NCBI GenBank assembly: GCA_015654475.1
Contig: JAATGV010000009.1
Location: forward strand, 56,714 to 120,713
From: Actinomycetales bacterium
GTDB taxonomy: Bacteria; Actinomycetota; Actinomycetes; Actinomycetales; Microbacteriaceae
Direction of reading: 5' to 3'
DNA length: 64,000 nucleotides
Shown here: one piece after another, positions 17,278 through 27,334 of the stretch
Layout: the number at the start of each line of letters is the position of its first letter
How positions within the stretch are numbered: the stretch's first letter is position 1
The notes under the pieces: model-generated
Database searches by the model: none
Told to the model about the DNA's origin: nothing
The model's input: the letters and a program-made list of their open reading frames with translations, nothing else
Translations under genes and position numbers: made by a program

Positions 17278-17814
17278 CTACGCCACGAATGGTCCCGGAG
17301 TGCGGCACTCGCAGCGATCTGGGCTCCATCGACCACGAGCAAGCGCCAGGTCCCCAACGGGGTTGACACCAGGACCCGCCGCAAGCGAATGCGCAAGCAG
17401 CGCGTGCAAACACTTCACTCGCGTTGGCATGCCTCCTGCCGAAATACCCCGAATTTCAGGTGGATCGCCGAAGGCAGCCCGGTCGGCCAGATAGTGTTCG
17501 TGTGCGCGCCGGTAAGCTGCGGCAACCTCGGCGTCGGCCTCCAGCACGGCGGACAACTCCACCATCACCTGCGTAGCCTCAAGTTCACTCATGGCAGCCA
17601 CCGCAGCCGGATGCGACAAATAATAGAGTGTGGGAAACGGCGATCCATCATCCAGCCGTGGAGCAGTCATCACCACAGTCGGATTGCCGCACGCGCACCG
17701 GGCTGCAACACCAATCGCCGAACGCGCGGGCCTGCCGAGTTGTTCGTGCAAGATCTCCAAGTCGCGAGGCGTGATAGCACGCGGGTCGTCCTGAGAAAAG
17801 AACACATGCGTCAC
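17278..17814 (-). CDS. DUF501 domain-containing protein
   Basis: A 178-residue actinobacterial protein of unknown function. Family marks include GRPARSAIGVAARCACGNP, TLYYLSHPAAVAAMSELEA, the Cys in KCLHALLAHSLA and the closing GRWSPDRCEC with a likely Cys-x-Cys metal site. It is nearly always found directly after ftsB and eno, as here, and its start overlaps the ftsB stop by 4 bases, so it is part of that conserved operon. A link to division or nucleotide metabolism has been suggested only from this neighbourhood. It converges on the DUF5107 gene and marks the return to the core chromosome. Confidence 0.92.
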   Translation of the reverse strand: MTHVFFSQDDPRAITPRDLEILHEQLGRPARSAIGVAARCACGNPTVVMTAPRLDDGSPFPTLYYLSHPAAVAAMSELEATQVMVELSAVLEADAEVAAAYRRAHEHYLADRAAFGDPPEIRGISAGGMPTRVKCLHALLAHSLAAGPGVNPVGDLALARGRWSPDRCECRTPGPFVA

Positions 17815-18281
17815 TGTGCGACCTCTGCCCGCGCGTCAGTGGATGTGGCCGCCGAATACCAGGAAGAAGTCACCAACTGACGCCAATCGTATTGAGTGGA
17901 AGTGATAGCCGTCGTGGGTTCGCTGTCCGCCGAAGTTGACGAGGACTTGGCGGAGCCGGTGTCGTCGACAATGACAAACGACTTCTCGCCCGGGATGACG
18001 AAAAACAAGCGCTGCCGAGTCTGCGCACGAATGTATGCAGGATCTTGCCAACGGTCGGCCTGCTCGGCCAATGACTTCAAAGTGTCATTTTGGTTATCCA
18101 CCGTTTGCTGCAAATCGGCGATCTGCTGCCGTTGCTCGACAAGATTGCGCAACCCCGGGGCGAGAGCGAACACACCGCCAACGACCACAAGCAGCATCAC
18201 GACGGCAAAGCCTGAGAATCGCTGTCCAAATCTGCGGACAGACGCCGAAGAGGGCACACGGTCACGACGAGATGTGACCAT
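17811..18281 (-). CDS. ftsB: FtsB/DivIC-type septum formation protein
   Basis: A 156-residue single-pass membrane protein. A basic cytoplasmic N-terminus is followed by one helix (FAVVMLLVVVGGVFALAPG, about residues 25-43), then a coiled coil rich in Gln/Asp heptads (LRNLVEQRQQIADLQQTVDN). A short DivIC domain contains the hallmark WQDPAYIRAQTRQRLFFVIPGE, shortened here. The C-terminal Ser/Thr-rich tail is low complexity. FtsB forms a complex with FtsL and FtsQ in the divisome and helps activate septal peptidoglycan synthesis. The gene follows eno by 21 bases in the standard actinobacterial order. Confidence 0.9.
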   Translation of the reverse strand: MVTSRRDRVPSSASVRRFGQRFSGFAVVMLLVVVGGVFALAPGLRNLVEQRQQIADLQQTVDNQNDTLKSLAEQADRWQDPAYIRAQTRQRLFFVIPGEKSFVIVDDTGSAKSSSTSADSEPTTAITSTQYDWRQLVTSSWYSAATSTDARAEVAQ

Positions 18282-18302
18282 GTGCCCTCCTGACAGATGT
18301 TG

Positions 18303-19592
<1,290 letters not shown>

Positions 19593-19622
19593 TTAGGCAG
19601 AGTAGTAAACTGCAACGCCCCA

Positions 19623-19628
19623 ATTCTA
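19623..19628 (-). promoter_or_regulatory. Candidate -10 box for the eno operon
   Basis: Read on the minus strand the hexamer is TAGAAT, 40 bases before the eno start codon, a good match to the TANNNT consensus. A -35 element at the right spacing is weak. The rest of the 293-bp interval 19584-19876 holds nothing else I can support. Confidence 0.35.
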
Positions 19629-19876
19629 CCTGCCCGCTATGCCCCGGGACAGACTCGGAAGGAGGACGCCCACAAAGTTCGGCGGGTATTCGCCAGGAAT
19701 TCGTCAGGAAACGGAAAAAGTTTTGTCTGCGCGTGATCGAAAGCTGTTGGGCGGGAGCGCGAGGCCCGCGCGCGAGATGCACGTTGACCACAACAGAGGA
19801 ACTGCGCCGGGTCGAAACCACTATTCTCCAAGAAGCCCCGCATTTCCTCTGTTAGTGCCTACTGCCACGCGCCGTC

Positions 19877-21178
19877 TCACTCCGAAAGCGAGCGCAACTC
19901 AATCGACTCGGCCTGTGCGCCAACATCCACGAAGCCGAAATGCGTAAATCCGGCAGCGCCAAGCGACTCGAGCACAGGACCAAGACGCTTAGGACGCTTT
20001 TCGAGACGAACACGCGCACCCCGTTCGACAAAACTCTGCTTGATGCGGATCAGGCGATCGAGCGGCACAGCGTTGTCATACACGAGCACAACACCCCGCT
20101 CGTCTGAAGCCGCAGGCGCAACCAAGTCGACAATGCGTTCAAAGCCGATCGAGAATCCACACGCCGGCACATCACGGCCGAGAAAACGCCCAATCATTCC
20201 GTCATAGCGGCCGCCCCCACCGACCGAACTCGAAGACGAGGGATGCGCAGCCTCGAAAATCGTGCCCGTGTAATACCCCATGCCGCGCACAAGCGTCGGG
20301 TCAAAAACCAGGCGCGGCGCAGTCGGCAGTTGCGCGATCGCCTCAGCGATCAACACCAAGTTGGCGATGCCCGCCTCGGCGCTCTCCCCCACGATGCGCG
20401 GGCCGACCAAATCGCGCACGATAGTCGCCGTCAGCGTTCTGAGACCAGCAGACTCGACCGCAGCCAAAAACTCGCGCAGCCTTGCCAACGAATCTGCGCT
20501 GTGGATCCCTGCGCTCTCGAGTTCAGCAACGACGCCATCGATGCCGATCTTGTCGAGTTTGTCCACGCTGATCAAGACGCCAGGCCAGCTCGACGCGTCA
20601 AACCCGAAGCCCGCAAGCAAGCCTTCCAAAATGCGTCGGTCGTTGACCCTGAACTCGACACCGTCGATGCCGAGTGCCGCAAATGTGTCGGCGGATGCGG
20701 CGAGAAGCTCGACCTCAGCGAGCGCGGACGGCTCACCGATGACGTCAATATCGCATTGCACGAATTGGCGGTAGCGGCCCTTCTGCGGACGCTCGGCACG
20801 CCACACAGGAGCCGCCTGAATCGAGCGGAACACGCTCGGCAGCTCCGCAGCGTGACTCGAATAAAACCGCGCAAGCGGCACAGTCAGGTCAAATCGCAGG
20901 CCCAAGTCAGCAAGCGACGTCGCGTCCATCGCATCCGCCGCCGCACGCAACTGGTCGGCGGTAAGGGCACGCTTCTGGATGCGGAAGGCCAACTTTTCGT
21001 TGTCGCCCCCCATGCCCGAGGTGAGGCGAGAAATGTCCTCCGCAACGGGCGTCTCTATCGCAGTGAAACCGTGCCTGGTGTAACCCGCGACGATGCGAGC
21101 GAGCACCGCATCGCGCTGAGCCTTCTCGGCAGGTAGGAAGTCGCGCATGCCGCGCGGGGGGTGGATGTCTTTGGCCAT
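19877..21178 (-). CDS. hisS: Histidyl-tRNA synthetase
   Basis: A 433-residue class II aminoacyl-tRNA synthetase that charges tRNA-His. Motif 1 surrounds PRGMRDFLPAEKAQRDA and FTAIETPVAE. Motif 2 is VFRSIQAAPVWRAERPQKGR with FVQCDIDVIG. The histidine-specific motifs LVFDPTLVRGMGYYTG and GGGGRYDGMIGRFLGRDVPA (motif 3 precursor) are intact, and GFSIGFERI forms motif 3. The C-terminal anticodon domain ends GFVDVGAQAESIELRSL. The start is the ATG at 21178. It lies upstream of eno on the same strand but is separated from it by a 293-bp gap, and is probably transcribed independently. Confidence 0.97.
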   Translation of the reverse strand: MAKDIHPPRGMRDFLPAEKAQRDAVLARIVAGYTRHGFTAIETPVAEDISRLTSGMGGDNEKLAFRIQKRALTADQLRAAADAMDATSLADLGLRFDLTVPLARFYSSHAAELPSVFRSIQAAPVWRAERPQKGRYRQFVQCDIDVIGEPSALAEVELLAASADTFAALGIDGVEFRVNDRRILEGLLAGFGFDASSWPGVLISVDKLDKIGIDGVVAELESAGIHSADSLARLREFLAAVESAGLRTLTATIVRDLVGPRIVGESAEAGIANLVLIAEAIAQLPTAPRLVFDPTLVRGMGYYTGTIFEAAHPSSSSSVGGGGRYDGMIGRFLGRDVPACGFSIGFERIVDLVAPAASDERGVVLVYDNAVPLDRLIRIKQSFVERGARVRLEKRPKRLGPVLESLGAAGFTHFGFVDVGAQAESIELRSLSE

Positions 21179-21495
21179 AACATCTCATATCTTGCCATGC
21201 TGAACCCCACCGCTGGGCGCCGGAGCGCGGAAGTTCCCGTCAAACCGCGCGAGCCACGAGGATGCGGGGATGCGAGGCGCGGGGATGCGGGCAAGGAGGA
21301 AGCGGGACAGAAGCATGCGGGGCGGTCACCCGGCGGCGGCTTCGGCAGTAAACACGAACATCCACGACAAGTTCGGCCACAAACCACCTTCCCCAAACAA
21401 CTTCCGTCACCGATTACGGTGTGCCGCCAAAACTATCCGCGAAGTTGATGCTGACCGACACACCGCCGTGGCACGACAAGCCGACCACACGCCCG
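21179..21495. other. Intergenic interval between mazG and hisS
   Basis: 317 bases without a convincing gene. Short GATGCG repeats occur at 21260-21291 (three units within about 32 bases). Plus-strand frames crossing this stretch are low-complexity Arg/Pro/Gly reading of GC-rich DNA. The hisS promoter should lie in the first 60 bases, but I see no clear consensus boxes. Confidence 0.5.
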
Positions 21496-22239
21496 CTATT
21501 CTCGGGCCGACGACGTGCCTGATTCATCCATTTCATCGTCGTCGAAAACGCCAATCACGCCCGCATCGGACGCCGACCACTCCGCCGAGCGCACTTCCGC
21601 CGCGAGCCCCCGAACAGTTGTGCGCAGCGCACGCTCGGCATCGAGCCCCGCGGCCCGCGACGACGCCACAATCGCGAGCAGAAGAGCGCCAAGCTCCTCC
21701 TCGGTTGAGACCGGAATCGCACTGCCGGCCGACGCATCCAACAGCCCGATCGATCCAGCACGGCCGATGACCTTGTCCGCGAGCGCCAACGCCGGCAAGC
21801 CCATGGGTACGCCGTCGAGCACGCTACGGCGCTCCGCCTTCTCCTCTGCCTTGACACGCTGCCACATGGCTTCGATCTCTTCGGTGGTGCGCGATGGGTC
21901 ATCGCCGAACACATGCGGGTGACGGCGGCGCATCTTCTCGTTCGTGGCGGCGGCGACATCCTGAATGCCGTATCCCTCGCCGCTGTTGGCTGCCAGCTGA
22001 GCGTGAAAAAGCAGCTGGTACAGCACGTCGCCGAGCTCTTCTTTGACGTCTTCGGTGGTGCCGGCCTCAATCGAATCGACCAGTTCGTAAGTCTCTTCGA
22101 TGAGATATTTGGCGAGCGACTCGTGAGTCTGCTGCCTGTCCCACGGGCATCCGTCGTCGGCGAGCAGCACCTGCACCGTGCCGATGAGCTCGTCGATTGG
22201 GGTGGATGCGGTGGGCGCGTGCGAGAAGAGGTCAGCCAT
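21496..22239 (-). CDS. mazG: MazG-type nucleoside triphosphate pyrophosphohydrolase
   Basis: About 247 residues. The first half is a MazG all-alpha NTP pyrophosphohydrolase domain: LLADDGCPWDRQQTHESLAK, EETYELVDSIE (metal-binding EExxE), KEELGDVLYQLLFHAQLA (second ExxD pair) and RRRHPHVFGD. It hydrolyses NTPs/dNTPs to NMP plus pyrophosphate and is thought to sanitise the nucleotide pool. The C-terminal half is less conserved and ends with an acidic tail (FDDDEMDES). I place the start at ATG 22239 (MADLFS); the open frame extends another 45 codons upstream, but that part lies in a repeat element and has no family counterpart. It follows mfd on the same strand at a distance of about 860 bases. 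Confidence 0.9.
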   Translation of the reverse strand: MADLFSHAPTASTPIDELIGTVQVLLADDGCPWDRQQTHESLAKYLIEETYELVDSIEAGTTEDVKEELGDVLYQLLFHAQLAANSGEGYGIQDVAAATNEKMRRRHPHVFGDDPSRTTEEIEAMWQRVKAEEKAERRSVLDGVPMGLPALALADKVIGRAGSIGLLDASAGSAIPVSTEEELGALLLAIVASSRAAGLDAERALRTTVRGLAAEVRSAEWSASDAGVIGVFDDDEMDESGTSSARE

Positions 22240-22296
22240 GGCACCAATGCTACGGCGCGAACTCCACTGCGCGCGGGCGAGGCCGCCGTCGTTTCG

Positions 22297-22424
22297 TGCA
22301 GACCGCCCCACGCGAACGCGCACGGGTGCCGCGAGAAGTGTCACACCTGCCACATCCGTCGCCACCAACACCACGTTTACCGATCAAAGTGACACCCAGC
22401 GAACCTCGAATGGGGGCGTCTGCA
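22297..22424. repeat. 128-bp repeat element, copy 1 (MITE-like)
   Basis: The element begins TGCAGACCGCCCCA and ends TGGGGGCGTCTGCA, which are near-perfect inverted repeats of each other. An inner pair GTGTCAC / GTGACAC is also inverted. Copy 2 lies at 22511-22638, same orientation and same length, with 7 differences by eye (about 94-95% identity). No target-site duplication is clear. It has no coding capacity and would be mobilised in trans if it is mobile. Confidence 0.8.
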
Positions 22425-22510
22425 CCATGAGACCGCCGAAACCGGGCGCGGCGGCATAGAAAGGGGCGATCGAAAGTGTTGGCCAGGAGCGCGGGAGCGC
22501 GACCGTTATC

Positions 22511-22638
22511 TGCAGACCGCCCCACGCGAATGCGCAGGGATGCCGCGAGAAGTGTCACACCTGCCACATCCGTCGCCACCAGCACCACTTTTATCGTTCA
22601 AAGTGACACCCAGCGAACCTCGAATGGGGGCGTCTGCA
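22511..22638. repeat. 128-bp repeat element, copy 2 (MITE-like)
   Basis: Direct copy of 22297-22424, separated from it by 86 bases. It has the same terminal inverted repeats and the same inner inverted heptamers. The differences cluster in two short segments, one after the left terminus and one just left of centre of the right half. Confidence 0.8.
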
Positions 22639-22639
22639 T

Positions 22640-23060
22640 GATGTGGCGCGAGAGAAGAGAGCGGAAGAGCCGAGAAAGGGAGAGGGGGAAAGACGGTGAT
22701 GAAGAGGGGGGTAGTAATGAGGGGGGGTAGTAATGAGGGGGGTAGTAATGAGGGAAGGAGTGCTGGAGAAGACAGAGACCAGGAAGGGAGCAACGAGGCA
22801 GACAGAGACGAAAAGGCAGAGTGAAGAGACGGAGAAGGGATCCAAGAATGAAGTGCAGAGAGAAGAGAGAAAGGTGGGGCTCACGGAAGACATCGAGGCA
22901 GAGGTGGGGCCGTGTGCAGGGAAGATAACGAGGCAGAGGTCGGGAGGGACCGAGATAGAGGGAGGTGGCGGGGCTGCGGCGGAAACAAGGCAGAGAAGGT
23001 CAGGGACGAAAAGGGCGAAGCCAACAGGCAAGAAGTGAGGAGACGAGAGAAAAGTCCGTA
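22640..23060 (+). other. Strongly purine-biased non-coding tract
   Basis: On the plus strand this stretch is about 80% A+G (by hand, 22681-23040 has about 72 pyrimidines in 360 bases), with runs such as GAGAGAAGAGAG. Both strands stay open in several frames only because stop codons are rare in such sequence; the predicted products are low complexity, so I call no gene. It sits between the second 128-bp repeat and the 3' end of mfd. Confidence 0.75.
22705..22754 (+). repeat. Tandem G-run repeat with G-quadruplex potential
   Basis: Three tandem units of A-G(6 or 7)-TAGTAATG at 22705-22719, 22720-22735 and 22736-22750, followed by AGGG. The four G-runs are separated by constant 9-base spacers, giving a possible long-loop intramolecular G-quadruplex on the plus strand. 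Confidence 0.75.
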
Positions 23061-23096
23061 GCGTCGGCCGCGGGCAGCATCCTCTTCGTCGGACGC

Positions 23097-26000
23097 CTAC
23101 TTCGTATCGTGAGTTGCGGGCGTGCCTGCCGTCGCAGCAGGAGCAGGCAGCACCGAAAGCGCGACGAGCGCGTTGCGCGCCCAGGTCACCACCGCGAGCG
23201 GGTCGGACTCCGCATATGCCGATTCTGGCACGGGGATGATGACGGTGCCCCCTCCGCTGCCCTCAAGGTACTTGCTTTCGGGGTACATTCGGCGCAACCG
23301 CATGCGCACCGACTCCGGGAGTTCAAGCGGAGACACCCGGAAACGATCGTTGGCGACCACGACTTCTGCAAGCCCGGATCCCTGCAATTCTTTGCGCAGC
23401 CGAGCGACGGCTATCAGGTTCTGCACGGGCTCCGGCGGTACCCCGTACCGGTCGGTGAGTTCGTCGAGCACCGCATCGATCGCGCCATCCTTGCCTTGCG
23501 GGCTGGATGCAGTGGCCAGCTTCTGATAGGCCTCGAGTCGTAGGCGCTCGCTGTCGACGTAGTACTCGGGGATATGCGCATCGACGGGCAGTTCAAGCCG
23601 CATCTCAACGGCTTCCTCCGTGTTCTCGCCCTTGAACGTGGCAACCGCGTCGCCGATCATGCGCAAGTACAGGTCGAACCCGACGCCGGCGATATGCCCG
23701 GACTGCTCGCCACCGAGAATGTTGCCCGCGCCGCGCAGTTCAAGGTCTTTCATGGCGACCTGCATGCCGGCGCCCAGCTCGTTGTTCGCCGCAATCGTCT
23801 CAAGGCGATCGGCAGCGATCTCGCTCAACGGCCGATCCGCGTCGTACAGGAAGTAGGCGTATCCGCGTTCGCGCCCGCGGCCCACCCTGCCACGCAGCTG
23901 ATGCAACTGTGCGAGGCCGAACTTGTCTGCGCGGTCCATGATGAGCGTGTTGGCGTTGGGGATGTCCATTCCGGTCTCGATGATCGTGGTCGAGACAAGC
24001 ACATCGAAACGCCGTTCCCAGAAGTCGATGATGACCTGTTCAAGAGCAGCTTCGCTCATCTGCCCGTGCGCGACAGCGATGCGTGCCTCAGGGACGAGCT
24101 CCGCAATATGCGCCGCGACGGCTTGAATGCTCGAAACACGGTTGTGCACATAAAAGACTTGGCCTTCGCGCAACAGCTCACGCCGAATCGCGGCGGCGAC
24201 CTGCTTGTCGACGTAGGGCCCGACATAGGTCAGGATCGGGTGCCGTTGTTCGGGCGGAGTGGCGAGGGTCGACATCTCGCGAATGCCCGTGACCGCCATC
24301 TCGAGGGTGCGCGGGATGGGCGTTGCGCTCATAGCGAGCACATCGACGTTCGCCTTGATGGTCTTGAGCCGCTCCTTGTGCTCGACACCGAACCGCTGTT
24401 CTTCATCGATGATCACCAGACCGAGAGACTTGTAGACGACGTCTTTACTGAGCAGACGATGCGTGCCAATCACCACATCGACGGTACCGTCAGCCAGGCC
24501 CGCAATGGTCTCTTTGGCATCCTTGGCGCTCTGAAAACGCGACAACGCGCGAACGTTCAGTGGAAAGCCTGCAAAACGCTCCTTGAACGTCTCGTAGTGC
24601 TGTTGCACGAGCAGCGTGGTCGGCGCAAGAATGGCGACCTGCATGCCATCTTGCACTGCCTTGAACGCCGCGCGCACAGCGACCTCGGTCTTGCCGAACC
24701 CGACGTCGCCCGAAAGCAGGCGATCCATTGGCCGGTCGCTCTCCATGTCGGCCTTGACCTCATCGATGACCTGGAGTTGGTCTGGCGTTTCGGCGTAGGG
24801 GAAGGCCTCCTCCATCTCGTGCTGCCACGGCGTATCTGGACCGAATGCGTGACCCTTGGATGCAACCCGGGCGCTGTAAAGCTTCACCAGTTCGACAGCG
24901 ATCTCGCGCACTGCCTTGCGTGCCTGGCCCTTGGTGCGCGACCAGTCGGATCCACCCATCTTCGACAGACTCGGGTTCTCCCCGCCGACATACCGGGTCA
25001 CCCTGTCGAGTTTGTCTGCAGGCACAAGCAGTTGGTCGGGCGGAAAGCCCTTCTTCATGGGCGCGTATTCGATAACGATGAAGTCGCGAACGTGCTCGAC
25101 GCCGCCCGCGGTCGACGTGCGTTGCGTCAGTTCAGCGAACCGGCCGATGCCGTGCTGCTCGTGCACGACGAGGTCACCAGGTTTGAGCTGCAACGGGTCG
25201 ACGGCGTTGCGCCGACGTGTTGCAAGCTTCTTGCCCGAGGCCTGATACGTGGTCGCCCGGCCAAAGTATTCTGACTCGGTGATGACAGCGAGCTTGAGCT
25301 CGTCGATTTCGAACCCGCCGTCGAGTTCGGCACCGACGATGTGCACAACGCCCGGGTCGGGCAACGCGTCGAGGGTCTCGTCACTGCTCGCGGCAAGGCC
25401 CTTGTCCGACAGAAGCTGCACTGCACGTTCGGCAGTGCCCTTGCCTGCCGTGGTGATGGCTACGCTCCAGTGTTCAGCCAGACGTTGCGCGATGTGGTCG
25501 GTCGCGCCGTCTGCGTTTCCGCGGAAGTTGGGGATGGCGCGTGCCGTGACGTGCGCGGTTGCGTCAGTGCCGTCGTCGAATGGGGTGATTTCCCACCACG
25601 CCCGACCGCTGCCGCGCAGGTCGTCGACTGCCAGGTAGTCGCTTCGACCAACGTCGATGGGATGATCGGCTCCTGCTGCGGTCGCCAGCCAAGCGGCCTC
25701 CATGAACTCGCGGTTGGTCTCAGCGAGGCTCGCCGCACGGGCCTCAACACGATCTCGGCCGAGCACCGCGACTGCGGCTTTGTCGCCGAGGTAGTGGGTG
25801 ATCGGCACGAGCGAGTCGATAAATGCGGGCGCAAGCGACTCCATGCCATCGACAGGGATGCCTTGACCGATCTTTTCGAGCATTCCGGCAAGGCCGGGAA
25901 ACTCGAGCTGCATATGCCGTGCCCGACGCTGAACCTCGTCGGTGAGCAGAATCTCGCGGCTCGCATCCATCTGCACCGAACGGATCTCGGTACCGTTGGC

Positions 26001-26735
26001 CTGGTCGGCGGTGCGCTGGTCGGCGACATGGAATTGCCGGATCACATCCAGCTCATCCCCGAAAAAATCGAGCCGGTACGGGAAGTCGGCGGTCGGCGGA
26101 AACACGTCGATGATGCCGCCACGTACCGCAAACTCGCCGCGTCGGGTAACCAAGTCGACCCGCACATACGCAAGCCGAATGAGGTTCTGGATGAGTTCGG
26201 TCTGGTCGATGCGATCGCCGACCGCGAGGGTGAGCACAGTGCCTTCACCGAGGTTGTCGGCGACAGGCTGCAGTGCGGCGCGCACCGAGGCAAGAATGAT
26301 TTGGATGGATGCGGCACTGCCCTCGGCGACATCGGGCGCACCATCCGACGCCCCACCGGCGGAGGCGAACTCGCGCATCGCCCGAAACGCTTGCAACCGT
26401 TCCCCGATGACACCGGGTGACGGGCTGAGCCTCTCGTGCGGCAGCGTCTCCCACGCGGGAAGGTGCACGATCTCGGCACCGGTGCACAATGCGCCGAGCG
26501 CAGTACCAAGCCCTTCAGATTCACGGCTGGTCGCCGTCACCACAAGCACTTGTGCACGTCCGCGCCGCTCAGCTTGAGCCTGCGCGAGCGCAGCGATGAG
26601 CGGCGCACGCAAAGGTTCGATGACTTGGATGCGCGCCTCAGGTTCACGCGACCTGCGCTCGGCTTCGCGCATCTCGGGAAGGCTGCGCAACAACTCGATG
26701 AGGTTGCCGCAGCTTGGTTGAGTGAGAGCGTTCAT
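23097..26735 (-). CDS. mfd: Transcription-repair coupling factor Mfd
   Basis: A 1212-residue DNA translocase that removes stalled RNA polymerase and recruits the UvrA excision machinery. Domains in order: a UvrB-like N-terminal module (PAWETLPHERLSPSPGVIGE, VRGGIIDVFPPTADFPYRLD), the RNA-polymerase-interaction CarD-like domain (DLVVHEQHGIGRFAELTQR and FIVIEYA), then a RecG-like helicase core. In the core, Walker A is SGDVGFGKTEVAVRAAFKA, motif II IIDEEQRFGV, motif III MSATPIPRTL and motif VI QLRGRVGRGRERGYAYF. The C-terminal TRCF domain (PVDAHIPEYYVDSERLRLEA) closes the protein. All motifs look intact. The start overlaps the pth stop (ATGA), so the two are coupled. Confidence 0.98.
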   Translation of the reverse strand: MNALTQPSCGNLIELLRSLPEMREAERRSREPEARIQVIEPLRAPLIAALAQAQAERRGRAQVLVVTATSRESEGLGTALGALCTGAEIVHLPAWETLPHERLSPSPGVIGERLQAFRAMREFASAGGASDGAPDVAEGSAASIQIILASVRAALQPVADNLGEGTVLTLAVGDRIDQTELIQNLIRLAYVRVDLVTRRGEFAVRGGIIDVFPPTADFPYRLDFFGDELDVIRQFHVADQRTADQANGTEIRSVQMDASREILLTDEVQRRARHMQLEFPGLAGMLEKIGQGIPVDGMESLAPAFIDSLVPITHYLGDKAAVAVLGRDRVEARAASLAETNREFMEAAWLATAAGADHPIDVGRSDYLAVDDLRGSGRAWWEITPFDDGTDATAHVTARAIPNFRGNADGATDHIAQRLAEHWSVAITTAGKGTAERAVQLLSDKGLAASSDETLDALPDPGVVHIVGAELDGGFEIDELKLAVITESEYFGRATTYQASGKKLATRRRNAVDPLQLKPGDLVVHEQHGIGRFAELTQRTSTAGGVEHVRDFIVIEYAPMKKGFPPDQLLVPADKLDRVTRYVGGENPSLSKMGGSDWSRTKGQARKAVREIAVELVKLYSARVASKGHAFGPDTPWQHEMEEAFPYAETPDQLQVIDEVKADMESDRPMDRLLSGDVGFGKTEVAVRAAFKAVQDGMQVAILAPTTLLVQQHYETFKERFAGFPLNVRALSRFQSAKDAKETIAGLADGTVDVVIGTHRLLSKDVVYKSLGLVIIDEEQRFGVEHKERLKTIKANVDVLAMSATPIPRTLEMAVTGIREMSTLATPPEQRHPILTYVGPYVDKQVAAAIRRELLREGQVFYVHNRVSSIQAVAAHIAELVPEARIAVAHGQMSEAALEQVIIDFWERRFDVLVSTTIIETGMDIPNANTLIMDRADKFGLAQLHQLRGRVGRGRERGYAYFLYDADRPLSEIAADRLETIAANNELGAGMQVAMKDLELRGAGNILGGEQSGHIAGVGFDLYLRMIGDAVATFKGENTEEAVEMRLELPVDAHIPEYYVDSERLRLEAYQKLATASSPQGKDGAIDAVLDELTDRYGVPPEPVQNLIAVARLRKELQGSGLAEVVVANDRFRVSPLELPESVRMRLRRMYPESKYLEGSGGGTVIIPVPESAYAESDPLAVVTWARNALVALSVLPAPAATAGTPATHDTK

Positions 26736-27322
26736 GTGGTTCGGGTATGGAAGATGAGTTGTGCGGCCGCGACGCCTTCGCTGATCGACGTTGTGGTCGC
26801 ATCGGCGGCGTCGACGATGAGATTGGGCAGTGCGTCGCGTTGCGCACCGGTGAATCGTGCAAGAACGTGGTCGGCCGTGTCAGTCTTGCCGGGTGGCCGC
26901 CCCACCCCCACGCGAATACGAGTGAAGTCGGGGGTTCCGAGAACGGTGATGATGTCGCGTAGCCCGTTGTGGCCGCCGTGGCCGCCGCCCACCTTGATGC
27001 GAACCTGGTCGAATGGCAGATCGATGTCGTCGTGCACCACGATCAGCTGCGAGGGACTCAGATGATAGAACGCGAGAACCGCCGCAACGACTCGACCGGA
27101 CACGTTCATGAACGTGCCGGTCTTGGCGAGCGTCACGGGTCGACGGTCTGCGCCGACACGAATGTCCGCTACCGTTGCCCCGCTCCGGTGGCGGGTAAAA
27201 GTGGCGTTGTACTGCGCCGCGAGATGCTCGACGACCAGGTACCCCATGTTGTGCCGGGTGTTCGCGTAATCGGGCCCGGGGTTGCCGAGCCCGACGACAA
27301 CAAAACGTTCATCCATCGACAC
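26732..27322 (-). CDS. pth: Peptidyl-tRNA hydrolase
   Basis: A 196-residue hydrolase that recycles peptidyl-tRNA released from ribosomes. The N-terminal VVVGLGNPGPDYANTRHNMG contains the family signature with the catalytic His of TRHN. KTGTFMNVSG holds the conserved Asn, and HDDIDLPFDQVRIKVGGGHG continues into the second signature GGHNGLRDI. All expected catalytic residues (Asn, His, Asp, Asn) are present. The start is probably GTG 27322; an ATG at 27316 is an alternative two codons in. It is placed 12 bases after rplY, with which it forms the common rplY-pth pair, and is followed by mfd. Confidence 0.97.
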   Translation of the reverse strand: MSMDERFVVVGLGNPGPDYANTRHNMGYLVVEHLAAQYNATFTRHRSGATVADIRVGADRRPVTLAKTGTFMNVSGRVVAAVLAFYHLSPSQLIVVHDDIDLPFDQVRIKVGGGHGGHNGLRDIITVLGTPDFTRIRVGVGRPPGKTDTADHVLARFTGAQRDALPNLIVDAADATTTSISEGVAAAQLIFHTRTT

Positions 27323-27334
27323 AGCCGCAGCGAC

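Noticed and set aside
22240..22374. 45-codon upstream extension of mazG
   Set aside because: The extension lies in copy 1 of the 128-bp repeat and the same peptide (VLVATDVAGVTLLAA) is encoded by copy 2, so it is a by-product of the repeat, not protein.
22591..23038. Overlapping frames of 100-146 codons on both strands in the purine-rich tract
   Set aside because: They are open only because the strand bias removes stop codons. The products are low complexity (Arg/Glu/Gly on one strand, Pro/Ser/Leu/Val on the other), lack a credible ribosome site and show no family resemblance.
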